DNA from: Pohlia nutans | Lineage: Eukaryota > Streptophyta > Bryopsida > Bryales > Mniaceae | Assembly (NCBI GenBank): GCA_022496805.1 | Contig: CM040088.1 | Span: 26,023,501-26,087,500, forward strand | Direction of reading: 5' to 3' | Length of the DNA: 64,000 nucleotides | Shown: positions 52,577 to 63,746 of the stretch, one piece after another | Numbering within the stretch: the stretch's first letter is position 1 | Layout of the letters: each line of letters begins with the position of its first letter | Notes under the pieces: generated by a model | What the model was told of the DNA's origin: nothing | What the model saw: the letters and a program-made list of their open reading frames with translations, nothing else | The model's database searches: none | Made by a program: the position numbers and the translations under genes

Positions 52577-52918
52577 TCAGTCTGCGAACGTGACAGCTTT
52601 GGCAACAACCTCGGGAGAGGCTTTGCTGAGAGCGCCGGTGTCGAAGGGGGGCTGGGGGTCGTATTCCACGTACAGCTGCGCGGCCTTGGCGGTGACCTCG
52701 TCGGTGAGCAACGCCGCGAGCTCGATGGCCATGTCGATCCCTGACGACACGCCAGCAGCTGTGATGATCTTGCCCTGACGCACCACGCGCTTGCTCACGG
52801 CATTCGCGCCGTAACTCTTCAGCGGGTCCATCGCTAGCCAATGCGTTGTGGCGTCTATCCCCGTCAGCAGCCCCGCCGCTCCCAGAAGGAGGGCACCTGT
52901 GCACACCGACGTTGTGAG
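52577..52918 (-). pseudogene. DJ-1/PfpI-family C-terminal fragment captured in LINE 5' region
   Basis: The frame reads LTTSVCTGALLLGAAGLL, then ATTHW, VRQGKIITAAGVSSGIDMA and VEYDPQPPFDTG, ending in a stop at 52577. This is the second half of a DJ-1/PfpI (class I glutamine amidotransferase-like) protein, beginning just before the nucleophilic cysteine in SVCTG. The pattern resembles bacterial-type isonitrile-hydratase-like members. An in-frame TGA stands directly upstream at 52919-52921, so the N-terminal half is absent. The fragment has no internal break, and its stop may be the original one. It is GC-rich, unlike the LINE coding part. Confidence 0.8.
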
Positions 52919-54194
52919 TCAGGCGCAACCGGAGGTGGCTGGTCGGTGATGGAGGAATCTTCGGTTGCAGTCTTAGCCTCTATCTGTACCGTTGCATTGC
53001 TGGGGCTTGTTGTTGCAGAGTTGAACTCAGCTTTTGTTGCATTCACATGTTTCAGCTGTTGTTGATTGCGGGCATATCTAGTGTTGCCATCGGACTGCTC
53101 CTTACATTGCGTGTGAGTCTCTGGCAGGGGGACCGCCATCTGGTGTAGACGGCCTTGACTAATCTTGGGATGGTGCAAGAGCTGTGTCTCCCGGCTCTGA
53201 CCTAGGGAGGCTTTGGTTTCGGCAATGGCATTCCTGTAGCTGAGATGCACGAAGTGCTGTTTGCAATGAGGACAGTTAAAAATTAAAGAGGTCAGAGATC
53301 TTACCTTGAACTGCCGGTTTTGGTTTTCGACTTTGGGCTGGAAATTTTGGTGCCGAGTTCTCGATTTGCCCTTCTTCTGATTCGTCGTCTCTTGCTTGTT
53401 TGATGAATGATGCAGGCTGATATGAGGTTGTTGGAGCTTATCCACACATCTGCATAGGAACTGCTGCTTGGTTGCATGTTGGATCAGATCTTGTGGGCGG
53501 TAGTGCTGCATTTGCCACCAAGTGTGTAGCATTTTGTACGCATCCTTGCGATGCACATCTAGTGTAGAAGATTGGTCAGTATAGATATGGTTAAGGCAAA
53601 AGTGTAGGAAAATATGGATTGTGCAACAATGAAAAATAAATTGGAATGCAAGAGTAAAGTAAGAGTGTGTAAGCCTGTGCGTCGATGTCTGAGTCATTTG
53701 GTGTGCCTTGTCGGTGCGGTTTGGGGTTGTTCAGATCTGGCCAAGGAGTAGCCTAAAAAGCCTCGGCCTTTGCATGTCAAGGAGGCGGTAGTCTAGTTTC
53801 ATTCAAGCAATGGTGAGAAAAGAACAGCCCAGCCTATTCTTCTGTTTTAGACGCAACACTCGTCTTGTGCCAACACTCATCTAGCTTTGGATGCAACACC
53901 ACACCAAATGCGTAATACAAAAGCTCAGTAGATCTACATCCAGATCTGTGAATAACTTCTTACAGGAGAACACCCAGCGAGCCCTCCTTACCATTGCTTG
54001 TTTGAAAGATGCCCCAGCGCATCACTAGCCACACCGTGCGTCCTATCTTGTGCAAATATCGTTGCTCATGAGGTAGAGAGTCTGCAAAGAGCTCTCTGCG
54101 GCTAACTCCTCAGATCCATTGTTCCTTCCCCTCACCGCACTTTGCGGAGCGCTTCAGCAGTTCATCTCGGTCCCGACGCCCCCATCTCACCTTT

Positions 54195-54529
54195 TCAAAA
54201 TAAATACACTTACTAATGGAACATAAACAAGAGAACACAATCCGAAAATATACAAGATAACAAACTTCCAAACACAAGAAATACCACATAGTTCATTTGT
54301 TGTATTTGTGAGTATCTGACGTTTTTTGAGATATTTGTAGTATTTTGATGTTTTGTACATAGGTATTTTGATAGTTGCATAGTTACAAATTGAAATTTTC
54401 TTTTTCTAGAAGATGTGTACCCAACTTTGAACCTCATAACTCAAAATCCAATTATTCACGGATTTTCCGTTATTTGCGTTTTTGACTCAACAGTGACCAC
54501 AATGTAGTCTTCTAGGCACTAAAAGGTAA
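54195..54529 (+). mobile_element. Family H element, right part (H2)
   Basis: Begins with the second copy of the 14-bp duplication and continues the H sequence exactly where 40504 left off (ACTTACTAATGGAACAT, CAAGATAACAAACTTCCAAAC). It ends CTAGGCACTAAAAGGTAA, a decayed form of GGGCACTAAAGGGTTAA. Confidence 0.85.
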
Positions 54530-55330
54530 AGAAGATGTTATAGAAGTTCTTCAAGCTTTTAGTGGATATAGGCTTTGGGAGACCCAATTTTCTGATTTTA
54601 AATTTTTTATTTACCTTATGGTTTATTTTTGGAATTCACTATGAGGAATTTGGGGGCCTTAAACAATTACAAATTAGGATTTTATTTATTAGAGGGTGTC
54701 ACACCTCTTCCTTCCTATTCTCAATCTTTAGAGAATGCGTACGTGGCACTTTCTCTTTGAATTGAGATGTTTCCTCGGAAGTTTCATTCGGTGAAGAATA
54801 GGCGTGAAGATTGAGAAGCTGTGGAGAAGATTAGCAAGCCATGTCTATTTTCATTCTTCACACGGTGAGAAAGGGAAGTCACACCTTTTTGGAGAATGGC
54901 CATGATTAGCTCCACGTTTCTCTTCCAAGGTTCTCAATCTCTAGAGAATCAATCTTCTCCAAAGAAGTGTGACAACCCCTATTTATTGTCTTTGCCCCTC
55001 CAAAGGACAGACTACAAAAACGGTTTGTTTGCAAGGAGTTATATGGTTGAACAATATAAACAAGCCGTAAAAGTAAATATAGGATAAATACTAAGGCATT
55101 CACTACATAGCATTTTTAAGCCCTAGACTTTGTACCCCTACTAAAGTTTCCAAGATTTTCTCCGATACTCTTGGATGCTCTTTGTTTTCACATCTTAAGT
55201 TTGTCTTCCTTGTTTGACTCCTAAATTCCCTCATATTATAGCAAGTGTTATCTTTCACTCCATGTTCCAAGGAAAGTTAGTGTATCAGTAAAAAGCCAAC
55301 CAAATAGTAGGAAGTGCATTACCCCACTGT
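54530..55330. other. Intergenic stretch
   Basis: About 800 bp. CCCTATTTATTGTCTTTGCCCC near 54976-55000 and the following GTAAAAGTAAAT are shared with 8600-8705, so a low-copy repeat is probable. No gene is supported. Confidence 0.45.
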
Positions 55331-55914
55331 TTAACCCTAAACTGCTTGAGCGTCCATTTTTTGGACGATGTACAAATTTCATACACATTTTCTCATCCGT
55401 CATGCACTTTTGCAGCTTGGATTTTTTACTGTAGACTTTATGAGAAGTTAGCTTCATGCATGTGTGAACTAATTAAAAAGGGGATGATTTGTGAAATTTT
55501 TATGCCTCATTTCATGTTGCACTGGTTCACCAATAATTTTTAAGATCTTAGCTCAAAATAGTTCAATAGTACTCTTGAAAAAATCAATTCATAAAATTAA
55601 GCAACCCAAAAATCTCCAAAAATCACTACACTTAGAGTATTACATTTCAATCCATCACAACAAAGCCCATCCACAAATTGACAATATCTTACTTGTAATC
55701 GAATTACAAAAGAAATTTTGAATTTATGTTTCAAATTTTATACAAAATATTGGTAATTGCAAGTTTAGATCTAACCATATGGATATAATCTAAAATTTAT
55801 AATGCACAACTTTTATTCATACATCAAGTTCAAAATATTCATCTCAATTGCATTTTATAATGCATCTTTGCAATTCTCCAAATCTAGAGAGAGTGGTAGG
55901 CATTTAGGGGTTAA
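55331..55914 (+). mobile_element. TTAA-flanked MITE, family A (copy A5)
   Basis: Ends are TTAACCCTAAACTGC and GGCATTTAGGGGTTAA. It has the same orientation as A1 and A4. The subterminal palindrome is GTCCATTTTTTGGAC at about 55352-55366. Confidence 0.85.
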
Positions 55915-56347
55915 GAATGTTATATACCGTAGTTTCCTTGCAGCTTGGTTATAAAATAAATAATTGAATGAGTGCCTAAATTAATGGGAAATTACTGACC
56001 TAGTTTGCCCAAAAAAAATACAAAAATAAAAATGTATTAAAAAGCCTACGCTTTTAATATTATTTTTCTATGTTATTGCCTGATTTTAACATATTATTTT
56101 TTTGTGTTGCCTAACTATTTTTTGCACTTTAATTAATTAATTATTAGGTAGAAAGCACAAATAAAACCACAAAATATGAACTCTTCCTAGAGACATATCC
56201 AACCAAGGTGGACAGTAGCCTCCTTTATGGTACTCACCACCGGCGCCCGTGGTGCTATACATGCAAACATTAAACACCTCCTCACTAACCAGCTCCATTT
56301 TAAAGTGGATATAGGACATATCAACCAAGCACTCAAAGCCATCTTCA
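55915..56347. other. Short intergenic stretch
   Basis: About 430 bp, AT-rich, with one minus-strand open frame (56137-56328) lacking recognisable features. Confidence 0.5.
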
Positions 56348-57158
56348 TTAACCCTTTAGTGCCCAGCTGACCACATTATGGTCACTACAACGTCCGAAAT
56401 GCAAATAGTAGAGAATCCGTGAAGAATTGGAACTTCAGTTTTGAAGTTCAGATTTGCCCATATACATTACACACCTTCTAAAAAAAGAAATTTTCAATTT
56501 GGAATTGTACAACTATCAAAATACCTATCAACAGAACGCGAAAATACAACAAATACTTGAAAATACAGTAAATACTTACAAATACAACACATGTATTATG
56601 TAATATTTCTTGTGTTTGGAAGTTTGTTATCTTGTTTTATTTTTTTGGATTGTGTTCTTTTCTTCATCTTCCATTAGTGTGTGTAATCCGATCTTGACTA
56701 ATGTACCCACTCCTGTCAATTTTCAACGTATAAAATTTTGTCCTAAACCGTATATGGATAAGTCACTTTCACTTATAAAATTCACAATAATTGTGTGTGA
56801 GTCTATTATTGATATGAAAGATCGCAACGGAGAGGTGTTGACATAGGGCATAGCTGAACTTCTTTCCTTTCATTTTTGAAAATTTAACCCAAATTCTATT
56901 TAACTTTGAAGTCACACACCCCCCAAAATCTCATTTTTGAGCGTGCATTATATAGTTCAAATACATACTATAATCTTCCAATCCCACCATTGGATGATTC
57001 TCAAATTTTAATAAAATGTGTGCTCTCCAATTGAGAATAGAATTGTACGGCTACTTTCTAATTTAATCCATTCTATTTCTGGTAATCTCAATCACAGTGG
57101 AAAAATCCACTGAAATCCAGTGCTCCCAGCTACAGTACCCTGGGCACTAAAGGGTTAA
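56348..57158 (-). mobile_element. TTAA-flanked element, family H (copy H1)
   Basis: Ends are TTAACCCTTTAGTGCCCAGC and GGGCACTAAAGGGTTAA, length 811 bp. It is the uninterrupted counterpart of H2, which the LINE split, and lies in the opposite orientation. A palindrome GACCACATTATGGTC lies near the left end. It is non-coding. Confidence 0.85.
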
Positions 57159-57233
57159 TGCCATCCAATGCTTACAACACATTATACTCACCAAAAGACG
57201 CATAAAACACAAACAAACCTTACCCACCCTTCC

Positions 57234-57456
57234 TTAATCCTTGAACGGCCCGGAAGCCCTTTACGGGCATATAGTATATTGTGTATTTGGTCGTATTTCG
57301 TCAAAATAACAATGACCAAACACTTTTCAATACAAAATAAAACTAATAATCGTGATAAAACAATATATCACAATTCATATACTAAACCACAATTGAACAA
57401 TTATAACGCTTAATACATGTTGTAGAGAGGGACCCCTAGGGTCTTTTAAGGGTTAA
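57234..57456. mobile_element. TTAA-flanked MITE, family I
   Basis: A 223-bp element with ends TTAATCCTTGAACGGCCC and GGTCTTTTAAGGGTTAA. A palindrome GCCCTTTACGGGC lies just inside the left end. No other copy was seen here. Confidence 0.6.
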
Positions 57457-57469
57457 CCACACCTATACC

Positions 57470-57600
57470 TCTATATATAGCCATACATAGATACTTACAT
57501 ATCCATACATACATAGATACTTATATATTCATACATACATAAATACTTACATATCCATACATACATCCATATATCTACAAATACATATTGAATCTACCAA
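57470..57600. repeat. Imperfect CATA/TACTTA-rich tandem repeat
   Basis: Variants of CATACATAGATACTTACATATC recur three to four times. The region between this and the V-ATPase D promoter (to about 57880) shows nothing else. Confidence 0.6.
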
Positions 57601-57799
57601 CATGCATTTACATATACTCTCCACCCACATCTCTCTAATAGCTCCTCTCAATCAATTAAATTTTCACTTGTTGTACATCTTGTCTAAGTTTTGTTTCTGA
57701 TTTTGTAATATGTGATCATAGGGTCTACCTTCAAAAAAAGGCATCTAGTAGCGAGCACCCCTTAGTCCTGGTGACCAAGCGGTACGCGACTTGTTTATT

Positions 57800-58233
57800 T
57801 ATTTTTCCCACAAAACTTATTCCCTGAGAAAGACGAAGGTGGACACGTCAGGAGTCCAGATCGGCCTGATTTCACACAAATGAGTACAGCTGGCAGTGAA
57901 GGTGACTCAACAGCCTGGTCGCTCTGCTCTGCTCTGATTCTCCGCAATTGCTTTTCCCCTTTGATTCTCTCGACCAGCCAGGGCATCAAGCATCATCAGC
58001 GGTTCATCGTTTCATCGTCGATCGTTGCGTTGATGATTTGCGGACCGTCATCGTCGTTTTAATCGCAAGAGAGTCAGAATCCGAAGCGCGGATTTCAGTT
58101 TCGTCTAGGTTGGTACCGGATCTCGTGACTTCGGGCTTGTGGCAAAGGCGAACCCCAAACCCTAGAATAGTCGTCCCGTCAGTCAGTTGCTGTGCTCCTC
58201 GATCGATCCCAGTTTGTGGCCCTGCAGCTTCAG
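57800..58233 (+). promoter_or_regulatory. Probable promoter and first 5' UTR exon of V-ATPase D
   Basis: The region is less AT-rich than its surroundings and contains ACCCTAGAATAG and a good donor, CTTCAG then GTACGTGA, at 58234. The transcription start is unknown. The open frames across it (57948-58241 and others) are not convincing as protein. Confidence 0.45.
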
Positions 58234-59244
58234 GTACGTGACGCTTCTGCCTCTGTTTCGTGCACTTTGTTTGTGTGAAATGTAATAGCACAAAAATTTG
58301 TAACGAATTTGAGTTTGTGTTGTAAATTTTTGTGGATACATTTGCCTACTTTAGCTATGAGATAGAGCCAAAGAGACTCTTGAAGTTAGTATACCGCAAC
58401 CAAAGTCACGTTTCTCATTGATAGAACAACACTTATCCTAGAATGCAAGCGGATTGATTAGAACGATATTTCATTTTTGTAACACTCTTGGTTAAGCTCC
58501 GTCTCTCACTTTTTCGGTGCTGGTCCAAGCCGATCCAATTCCCCGCCTTCTCATGTCTCTGGCACTGGACTTTGGCGCTAGCTATCCGGAGCCAAGTGAC
58601 CAACTCTTCTCTTCTTCCTGTTCGTCCGTGGTTAGGGCATTTCCCAGGCTTATGCGCCGGCAAATTCGTTCGGACGTTACACGAGGTTTCGATGTGGTGT
58701 GATGTCGTGGATCCGCAGCATTGTAATCTTGGGGATGTTGCAAGATCGGTCGATCGGTTTTAGAGTTTCACGTCGAGGCGTGCTGTGCTTCCTTGTCCGT
58801 GATTTTTTTGTTGCAAATTTTAGCCAAATTGCTACATAAATTTTGGGCTGGCTAATTGATACAAAGGATTTTTGAAAAAATGAAGGACTAATAGCCAGGT
58901 TTCCTAAATGGAGTCAAGATGTGTAGCCTCTTTAAACCTAGGTATCACCCAGGTATTGCCTAAGCAGCACCTAGCTAGCACATATGTATTACCCTGATAT
59001 TACCTATATATTAATATGAAGAGAGCATCCAAGGAGCTTGGATTGCTCTTCAAACCATGGAAAAGTAGCAAAAATGCAAAACTGTCTCTTGACAAAAAAA
59101 TCACTGTTCCTTGTGGAGGCCCTGAGATATTTCCGTGTTTTCTTTTTCGGGAGATTTGAGATGCCATTTGAGTTTTCCGATGTTTGGGGATCGAGTTTTG
59201 GGGTTTGCTGCTTTCTTGTGGAGGTTTTGATCTTTGTTTTGTAG
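58234..59244 (+). other. Probable 5' UTR intron of V-ATPase D
   Basis: Donor GTACGTGA at 58234 and acceptor TTTTGTAG ending at 59244, 12 bases before the start codon. An alternative AG ends at 59250. This is inferred from splice-site shape and position. Confidence 0.45.
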
Positions 59245-59256
59245 TGGTAGGGCAAG

Positions 59257-60673
59257 ATGTCAGGGCAAACGAATCGTTTGAATGTGGCGCCGACCATTAC
59301 CATGATGGGAATGGTGAAGGCGCGGCTGGTGGGTGCGACCAAGGGGCATCAGCTGTTGAAGAAGAAGAGTGATGCGCTGACCATGCAGTTCCGGCAGATT
59401 TTGAAGCGGATTGTGGAGACCAAGGAGTCCATGGGGGACACCATGAAGGCGTCAGCGTTTTCGTTAACCGAAGCCAAGTACGCAGCCGGGGACAACATCA
59501 AGTACGTGGTGTTCGAGAATGTAGCCCAAGCTACGGTCAAAGTGAGGGCGAGGCAGGACAATGTTGCGGGAGTGAAGCTTCCCAAGTTCGAGCACTTCAC
59601 GGAGGCCGGCGAGTCCAAGAACGACTTGACAGGGCTGGGCCGGGGCGGGCAGCAGATCCAGCTTTCCAAGTCGGCGTTCGTGAAGGCCATTGAGGTTCTG
59701 GTGGAGCTCGCATCTTTGCAGACCTCCTTTCTGACTTTGGACGAGGCCATCAAGACGACCAACCGCAGGTAAGGTTCTTTTTTTTGGCTAAGGTAGAAGC
59801 ATCAGAACCTGTTAGGGACCAATTCCAGTCACCTATGCAAGCACTTGTTTCAACTTCGTGAGTTCCCAATCAAATTATCACAACCATTAGTTGTAGCAGG
59901 TTGGTGATCAATTATGAATGCCAAGTTAGCAAACTGATTGGCTAGAAATGAAAGACAAGTATTGGTTCCCCTACTAGCATCAATAGTGGTCTATGCAGAT
60001 TAAGTTTGAAAATTTAGAACAAAATCATACATTGTGACAAAATTAATTAAAAATTGGGCTTGGTTATTAAACCCAAAGTTTTATGTGCTGCAATTTTTTA
60101 TTATTGAAAACCATCGCTCTAAATAGGTCAAAATCCTTAAACTGACAGGTATTGGCCTCCACCTTACATGTTGCCAGTTTGGCTACAGAATTATTTCTCG
60201 TGCTACAAACAGTAAAGAAATTGTTGGATGAAAAAGCCAAATCTCAATCATTTAAAAATAAATAAATAAACGAAATCGCCAGATTTGGATGGAAGTAGTA
60301 CTTAAAATAGATAAGCAGTGATGTTAGGTCCAAGATATGTATGAATGTGAAGATATTTGGTTTCAACAAAATACTATACGTCGCCAGTTGAGCATTTGTG
60401 GAAAAATGAAAAAAAGAGCCCTGAATTGTCTGCAGGGTGAACGCTTTGGAGAATGTCGTGAAGCCGAAACTGGAGAACACGATCTCGTACATCCGCGGTG
60501 AGCTTGATGAATTGGAGAGGGAGGAGTTTTTTAGGTTGAAGAAGGTTCAGGGTTTCAAGAAGAAAGAGGTCGATAAGCAACTTGCCAAGAACAAGGCCTA
60601 CTTGGAGCAGGGTTTGGAGCGACCAATTACTAGCAAAACCAAGCCAGATGACGACGAAGACCTTCTTTTCTGA
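59257..60673 (+). CDS. VHA-D: V-type proton ATPase subunit D, two coding exons
   Basis: Subunit D is the central-stalk (rotor) protein of the V1 sector that couples ATP hydrolysis to proton pumping across vacuolar and endomembranes. Coding exons are 59257-59768 and 60436-60673; the intron is GTAAGG...TGCAG and splits an arginine codon. The joined 750 nt give 249 residues. Family marks are [18 protein letters not shown] near the start, [17 protein letters not shown] at about 31-47, [39 protein letters not shown] in the C-terminal helix pair, and [10 protein letters not shown]...[14 protein letters not shown]. Two long antiparallel helices are expected at the ends. The last residues, [11 protein letters not shown], are acidic. 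The protein is slightly shorter than many plant D subunits. A processed relative lies at 19279-23600. Confidence 0.95.
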
Positions 60674-61826
60674 TCACAGGTGGACAACTGAAATTGTCAC
60701 AACACTTGGAGGATTTCCAATTTCAAAGCTACATCAATGTGGAGTGTGAGGAAATACCATCCTAACATTCAAGGTTTGTACTTGTTATCTGTCGATTATG
60801 TTGAATTCCAGGAACTACAGAAGCTGATAAACTAGTTTAGACTGGTAACTAGCATGAATCGTCACTTCCAGGGTCTACACGACGCCCTGTATCATGAATG
60901 AAGGGGATGCATCTTCATGAAGTGCGACTTTGGGTACAAATCTCTGACGCACAAGGCCTGAATATGTACGTAGATCAGTATCCCAGTAAATAATTTCGTA
61001 ATGGCCTGTTTGGGTCTTGAAGAAAGAGGTGGATCTGTCAGGCCTTGTTTTTATGAGCTATTTAAGAGCATTCTGAAATTTCTTGTGTTCTATAATGCCC
61101 TTGTAATCATTTCAATGGACCTCCTTTCTTCCCTGTGAGTTGGATTCTATTTGCCACTTTAAGCATTTTAACATATGAAGGAGTGTGATTTTGGGGAATG
61201 TATAGAGCTTTGAATGTCTTTGAATGTCTTCGGGTGTATAGAGCTTTGAAGAGTCAAGTTTTTATCACTATGTATGAATGTCTCAAGGTATGTTCCCACT
61301 CGGTGTTAGGAATGATCTAGGAATGGTGTTTGGCAAAGTAGGAATGGTTTTTGGCAAAGTGAATCTAGTCCAGAAGTGTACCTAAATTTATTCCTAATAT
61401 CCTCACTAACACCTCATGTGAACATATCTTTATCCAAATTTTAAGTGGGAGGATGAAGACTACTAGGAGTGATAGCAAATAATCTCATTTCCATGCAAAG
61501 ATCAGTGGCATAGACATTTTGATTCATGTTTTCACTGAACTTGCTAATTAAAGGTCAAGTGTATGAACACTTCGATGAGTTGCAGTTGGTAACACAAGTT
61601 GGTATACAAGATGAATGACCCAATATCTGACGTGTACTATAAACCAACAATATCTTCAATAGGTGTTCATTGAAAGCTTCTAATTCTATACCAGTACTAA
61701 ATTTTAGTGAAAAGCTCAAAGCGTTGGTTATGGGTCATCCACTGTTACAGTATCCTCTATCTTACATGGTGAGGGTTTGCAGTGTGACAGTTATCTGCCA
61801 TTCGACTTGGGTGCTCAAATATGAGG
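60674..61826. other. 3' flank of V-ATPase D and intergenic DNA
   Basis: The first 400-450 bp probably include the 3' UTR; TTCTATAATGCCC at about 61089 may be near a polyadenylation site. The rest shows no gene. Confidence 0.45.
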
Positions 61827-62414
61827 TTAACCCCTAAACGTCAGAGCGTCCAGAAAGTGGACGACTAACAGATTCAAACCCTTTTCACGTTCTCATCAAT
61901 GTTTGAATGAAAGTCATCCAATTTTTTGGAGATTCTTCACCAAGTTGTTGTCCTATCTAACGGTTGGATTTAGTCATACTTGATTACATATTTTTCTAAA
62001 ATTATAAATGTAGAAGTATGTTAAGTCGTTGACTAAGCCAAAATTGCATTGACTATAGTTCAAAAGTGGCCTTACAAAAATGAGGTCATAGATTTAAGAA
62101 ACACAAAAATTTCAAAGAATCACCACATTTAAGAGTATCTCATTTCAAATTCATTTCAACAAATTTTATTCAAAAAAGATCAAAATTTTGTTCGTAATCG
62201 AATTTAGAAGGAATTTTTAATTTTAACTTTCAAATTTTATAATTAAATATTGGTGATAGTATTAGTGAATCAAACCGTATGGATGGAATCAAAAATTCAA
62301 AATCTAGAACTTTCATTTGTATATCAATTCCAAAATATTCTTCTAAATAGTACTTTATGATGTTTTTTCTCAAATTATCAATTCCAGGGACACCCTGGTA
62401 CGTTTAGGGGTTAA
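61827..62414 (+). mobile_element. TTAA-flanked MITE, family A, divergent copy (A6)
   Basis: Ends are TTAACCCCTAAACGTCAG and GGTACGTTTAGGGGTTAA. It follows the A order (GAATCACCACATTTAAGAG, AATATTGGTGATAG, CGTATGGATGGAATC) but is more diverged. The subterminal palindrome is GTCCAGAAAGTGGAC. Confidence 0.75.
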
Positions 62415-62738
62415 TATGATTTTCATCTTGGATTAATTTATATAGTTTACAGGCCAGTGCAGTGTCCATGATTTTGTGATTATTTTAAGAGATGGTTTTC
62501 CAGGATTGTCATGTTGTGTTGCCAGCCCAACCAGATGCATTTGGGTTTCAGGATGTATCGGTCATCGGTACTGAAAAGGTGGAACCCCGTTGATACACCA
62601 CTGAAATGTGACCTGAGGTGAATTAAGGAGTGTTTTCCATTCACCTAAATGGGTGGACAATCGGTGCTTTTTGGGACCTCACTTCTTGTCTTCTAGTGTC
62701 TTCTACCCGCCCAATGTTCACATGGAAGCCTGCCTTTA
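62415..62738. other. Short intergenic stretch
   Basis: About 320 bp between A6 and the next MITE. Nothing was recognised in it. Confidence 0.5.
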
Positions 62739-63361
62739 GGGTCACTTTACACTAGGGTCCAGGTTCAATTCTCATGGGGTCCAATAAACCCCGATTTATT
62801 GGACTTGAAAAACTCACCTTTGGACTTGAGAAGTTGAATAAATAATGATATGTGAATTGAACTTGGGCCCTAGTGTAAAGCCAATAGGTCCAGTTTGGAG
62901 CTTTTTAAAAATTGGACCCAGTTTTAATTAGACCCAGATCCAAGTGTAAAGTCCCTAGGTCCAATAGTGAGTCCAATTTTTAATTGGACCTTCCAAGTGT
63001 AAAGTCCCTTTAGATCCAATAGTGGGTCCGATTTTTAATTGGAACCAGTTTTGATTGGACTGGACCCTAGTGTAAAGCCCTTTTAGGTTCAATAGTGGAT
63101 CCATTTTTTAATTGGACCCAAGTTTGGGAATTGGTTTTTCAAAACCGGTGCACTCCTTTGGAGTCTTGGGTTCAATGCTTGGGTCCAAAACTTTCCCTCC
63201 AAAACCATGCCACTTAGGCGCCACATCATTTTGGGACTTAGATGAGTTTTTTGGTCTCGGACCCTAGTGTAAAGCCCTAGGGTCCAATTTTCAGCTCTCG
63301 ACCGATAGGATTGTTCAATTTTGGGGTTTTTTTGGACCCGGATCCTAATGTAAAGTTGCCC
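62739..63361. mobile_element. MITE with TTA target duplication and GGG ends (family L)
   Basis: The left end GGGTCACTTTACACTAGG faces a right end that reads GGGCAACTTTACATTAGG on the other strand; TTA flanks both (62736-62738 and 63362-63364). The 3-bp TTA duplication fits PIF/Harbinger. The interior repeats a motif like AGTGTAAAGTCCC with GGTCCAATAGTG four times, so part of it is a degenerate internal repeat. Confidence 0.65.
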
Positions 63362-63364
63362 TTA

Positions 63365-63746
63365 ATATTATTCTGAGTCTCTAGGCAACAAAATCTTTGA
63401 ATGGCCTTTACCTCACTTTAAAATTTGTTTAGAGTAGCTCCAACCATCGTTGAATAACATGCATGCAAGTCCAAACAAGAATTGATCTCATCCGTGACAA
63501 ATGGTAAAGGACCTAAGCGTAGGCTTCCATGTGAGGATCGGGCAAGTGAAAGCTGCTAGAAGACAAGAATCCTAGTTGTAAAAACCACCGATGGTCCACC
63601 CATCCCGGTAATAATGGAAATCATACTCTTGGGTTCACCCATTTTGGTGGCGCATCCGTTAGCTTCCAGCTTTCCATGACCCCACCGATACATGGAAGAA
63701 ACCCCTAACTACCTAAGACAAAGGGGAATAATGACGAGACATGTTT
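63365..63746. other. Short intergenic stretch
   Basis: About 380 bp between the family L MITE and the last element. No gene or repeat was recognised. Confidence 0.5.

Larger units (their letters stand above)
40505..54194 (-). mobile_element. Full-length 13.7-kb non-LTR retrotransposon with two endonuclease domains
   Basis: Its limits are exact: the 14-bp duplication TCAAAATAAATACA lies at 40491-40504 and 54195-54208, and the flanks together rebuild one family H element. Read 5' to 3' on the minus strand it has a long, partly GC-rich 5' region (54194-50302), ORF1 (50301-48670), a 650-bp spacer, ORF2 (48019-41010) and a 3' UTR (41009-40505) ending TCTATC. ORF2 encodes an APE-type endonuclease, RT, RNase H and a restriction-like nuclease. 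This domain combination is known from the Dualen-type LINEs described in green algae. The copy cannot make an intact ORF2: three stops and one frameshift are present. Confidence 0.9.
50302..54194 (-). other. LINE 5' region, 3.9 kb, partly GC-rich
   Basis: It starts at the target-site duplication (54194) and ends at the ORF1 ATG. The middle, about 51.0-53.1 kb, is clearly more GC-rich than the rest of the element. It contains the DJ-1/PfpI fragment and overlapping frames (52864-53697, 51921-52928) without recognisable domains. The promoter should lie here. This looks like a composite 5' end. Confidence 0.6.

Noticed and set aside
51921..53697. 335- and 277-codon frames in the LINE 5' region as genes
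   Set aside because: The first overlaps the DJ-1 fragment in another frame and the second shows no domain; GC-rich composition explains the length.
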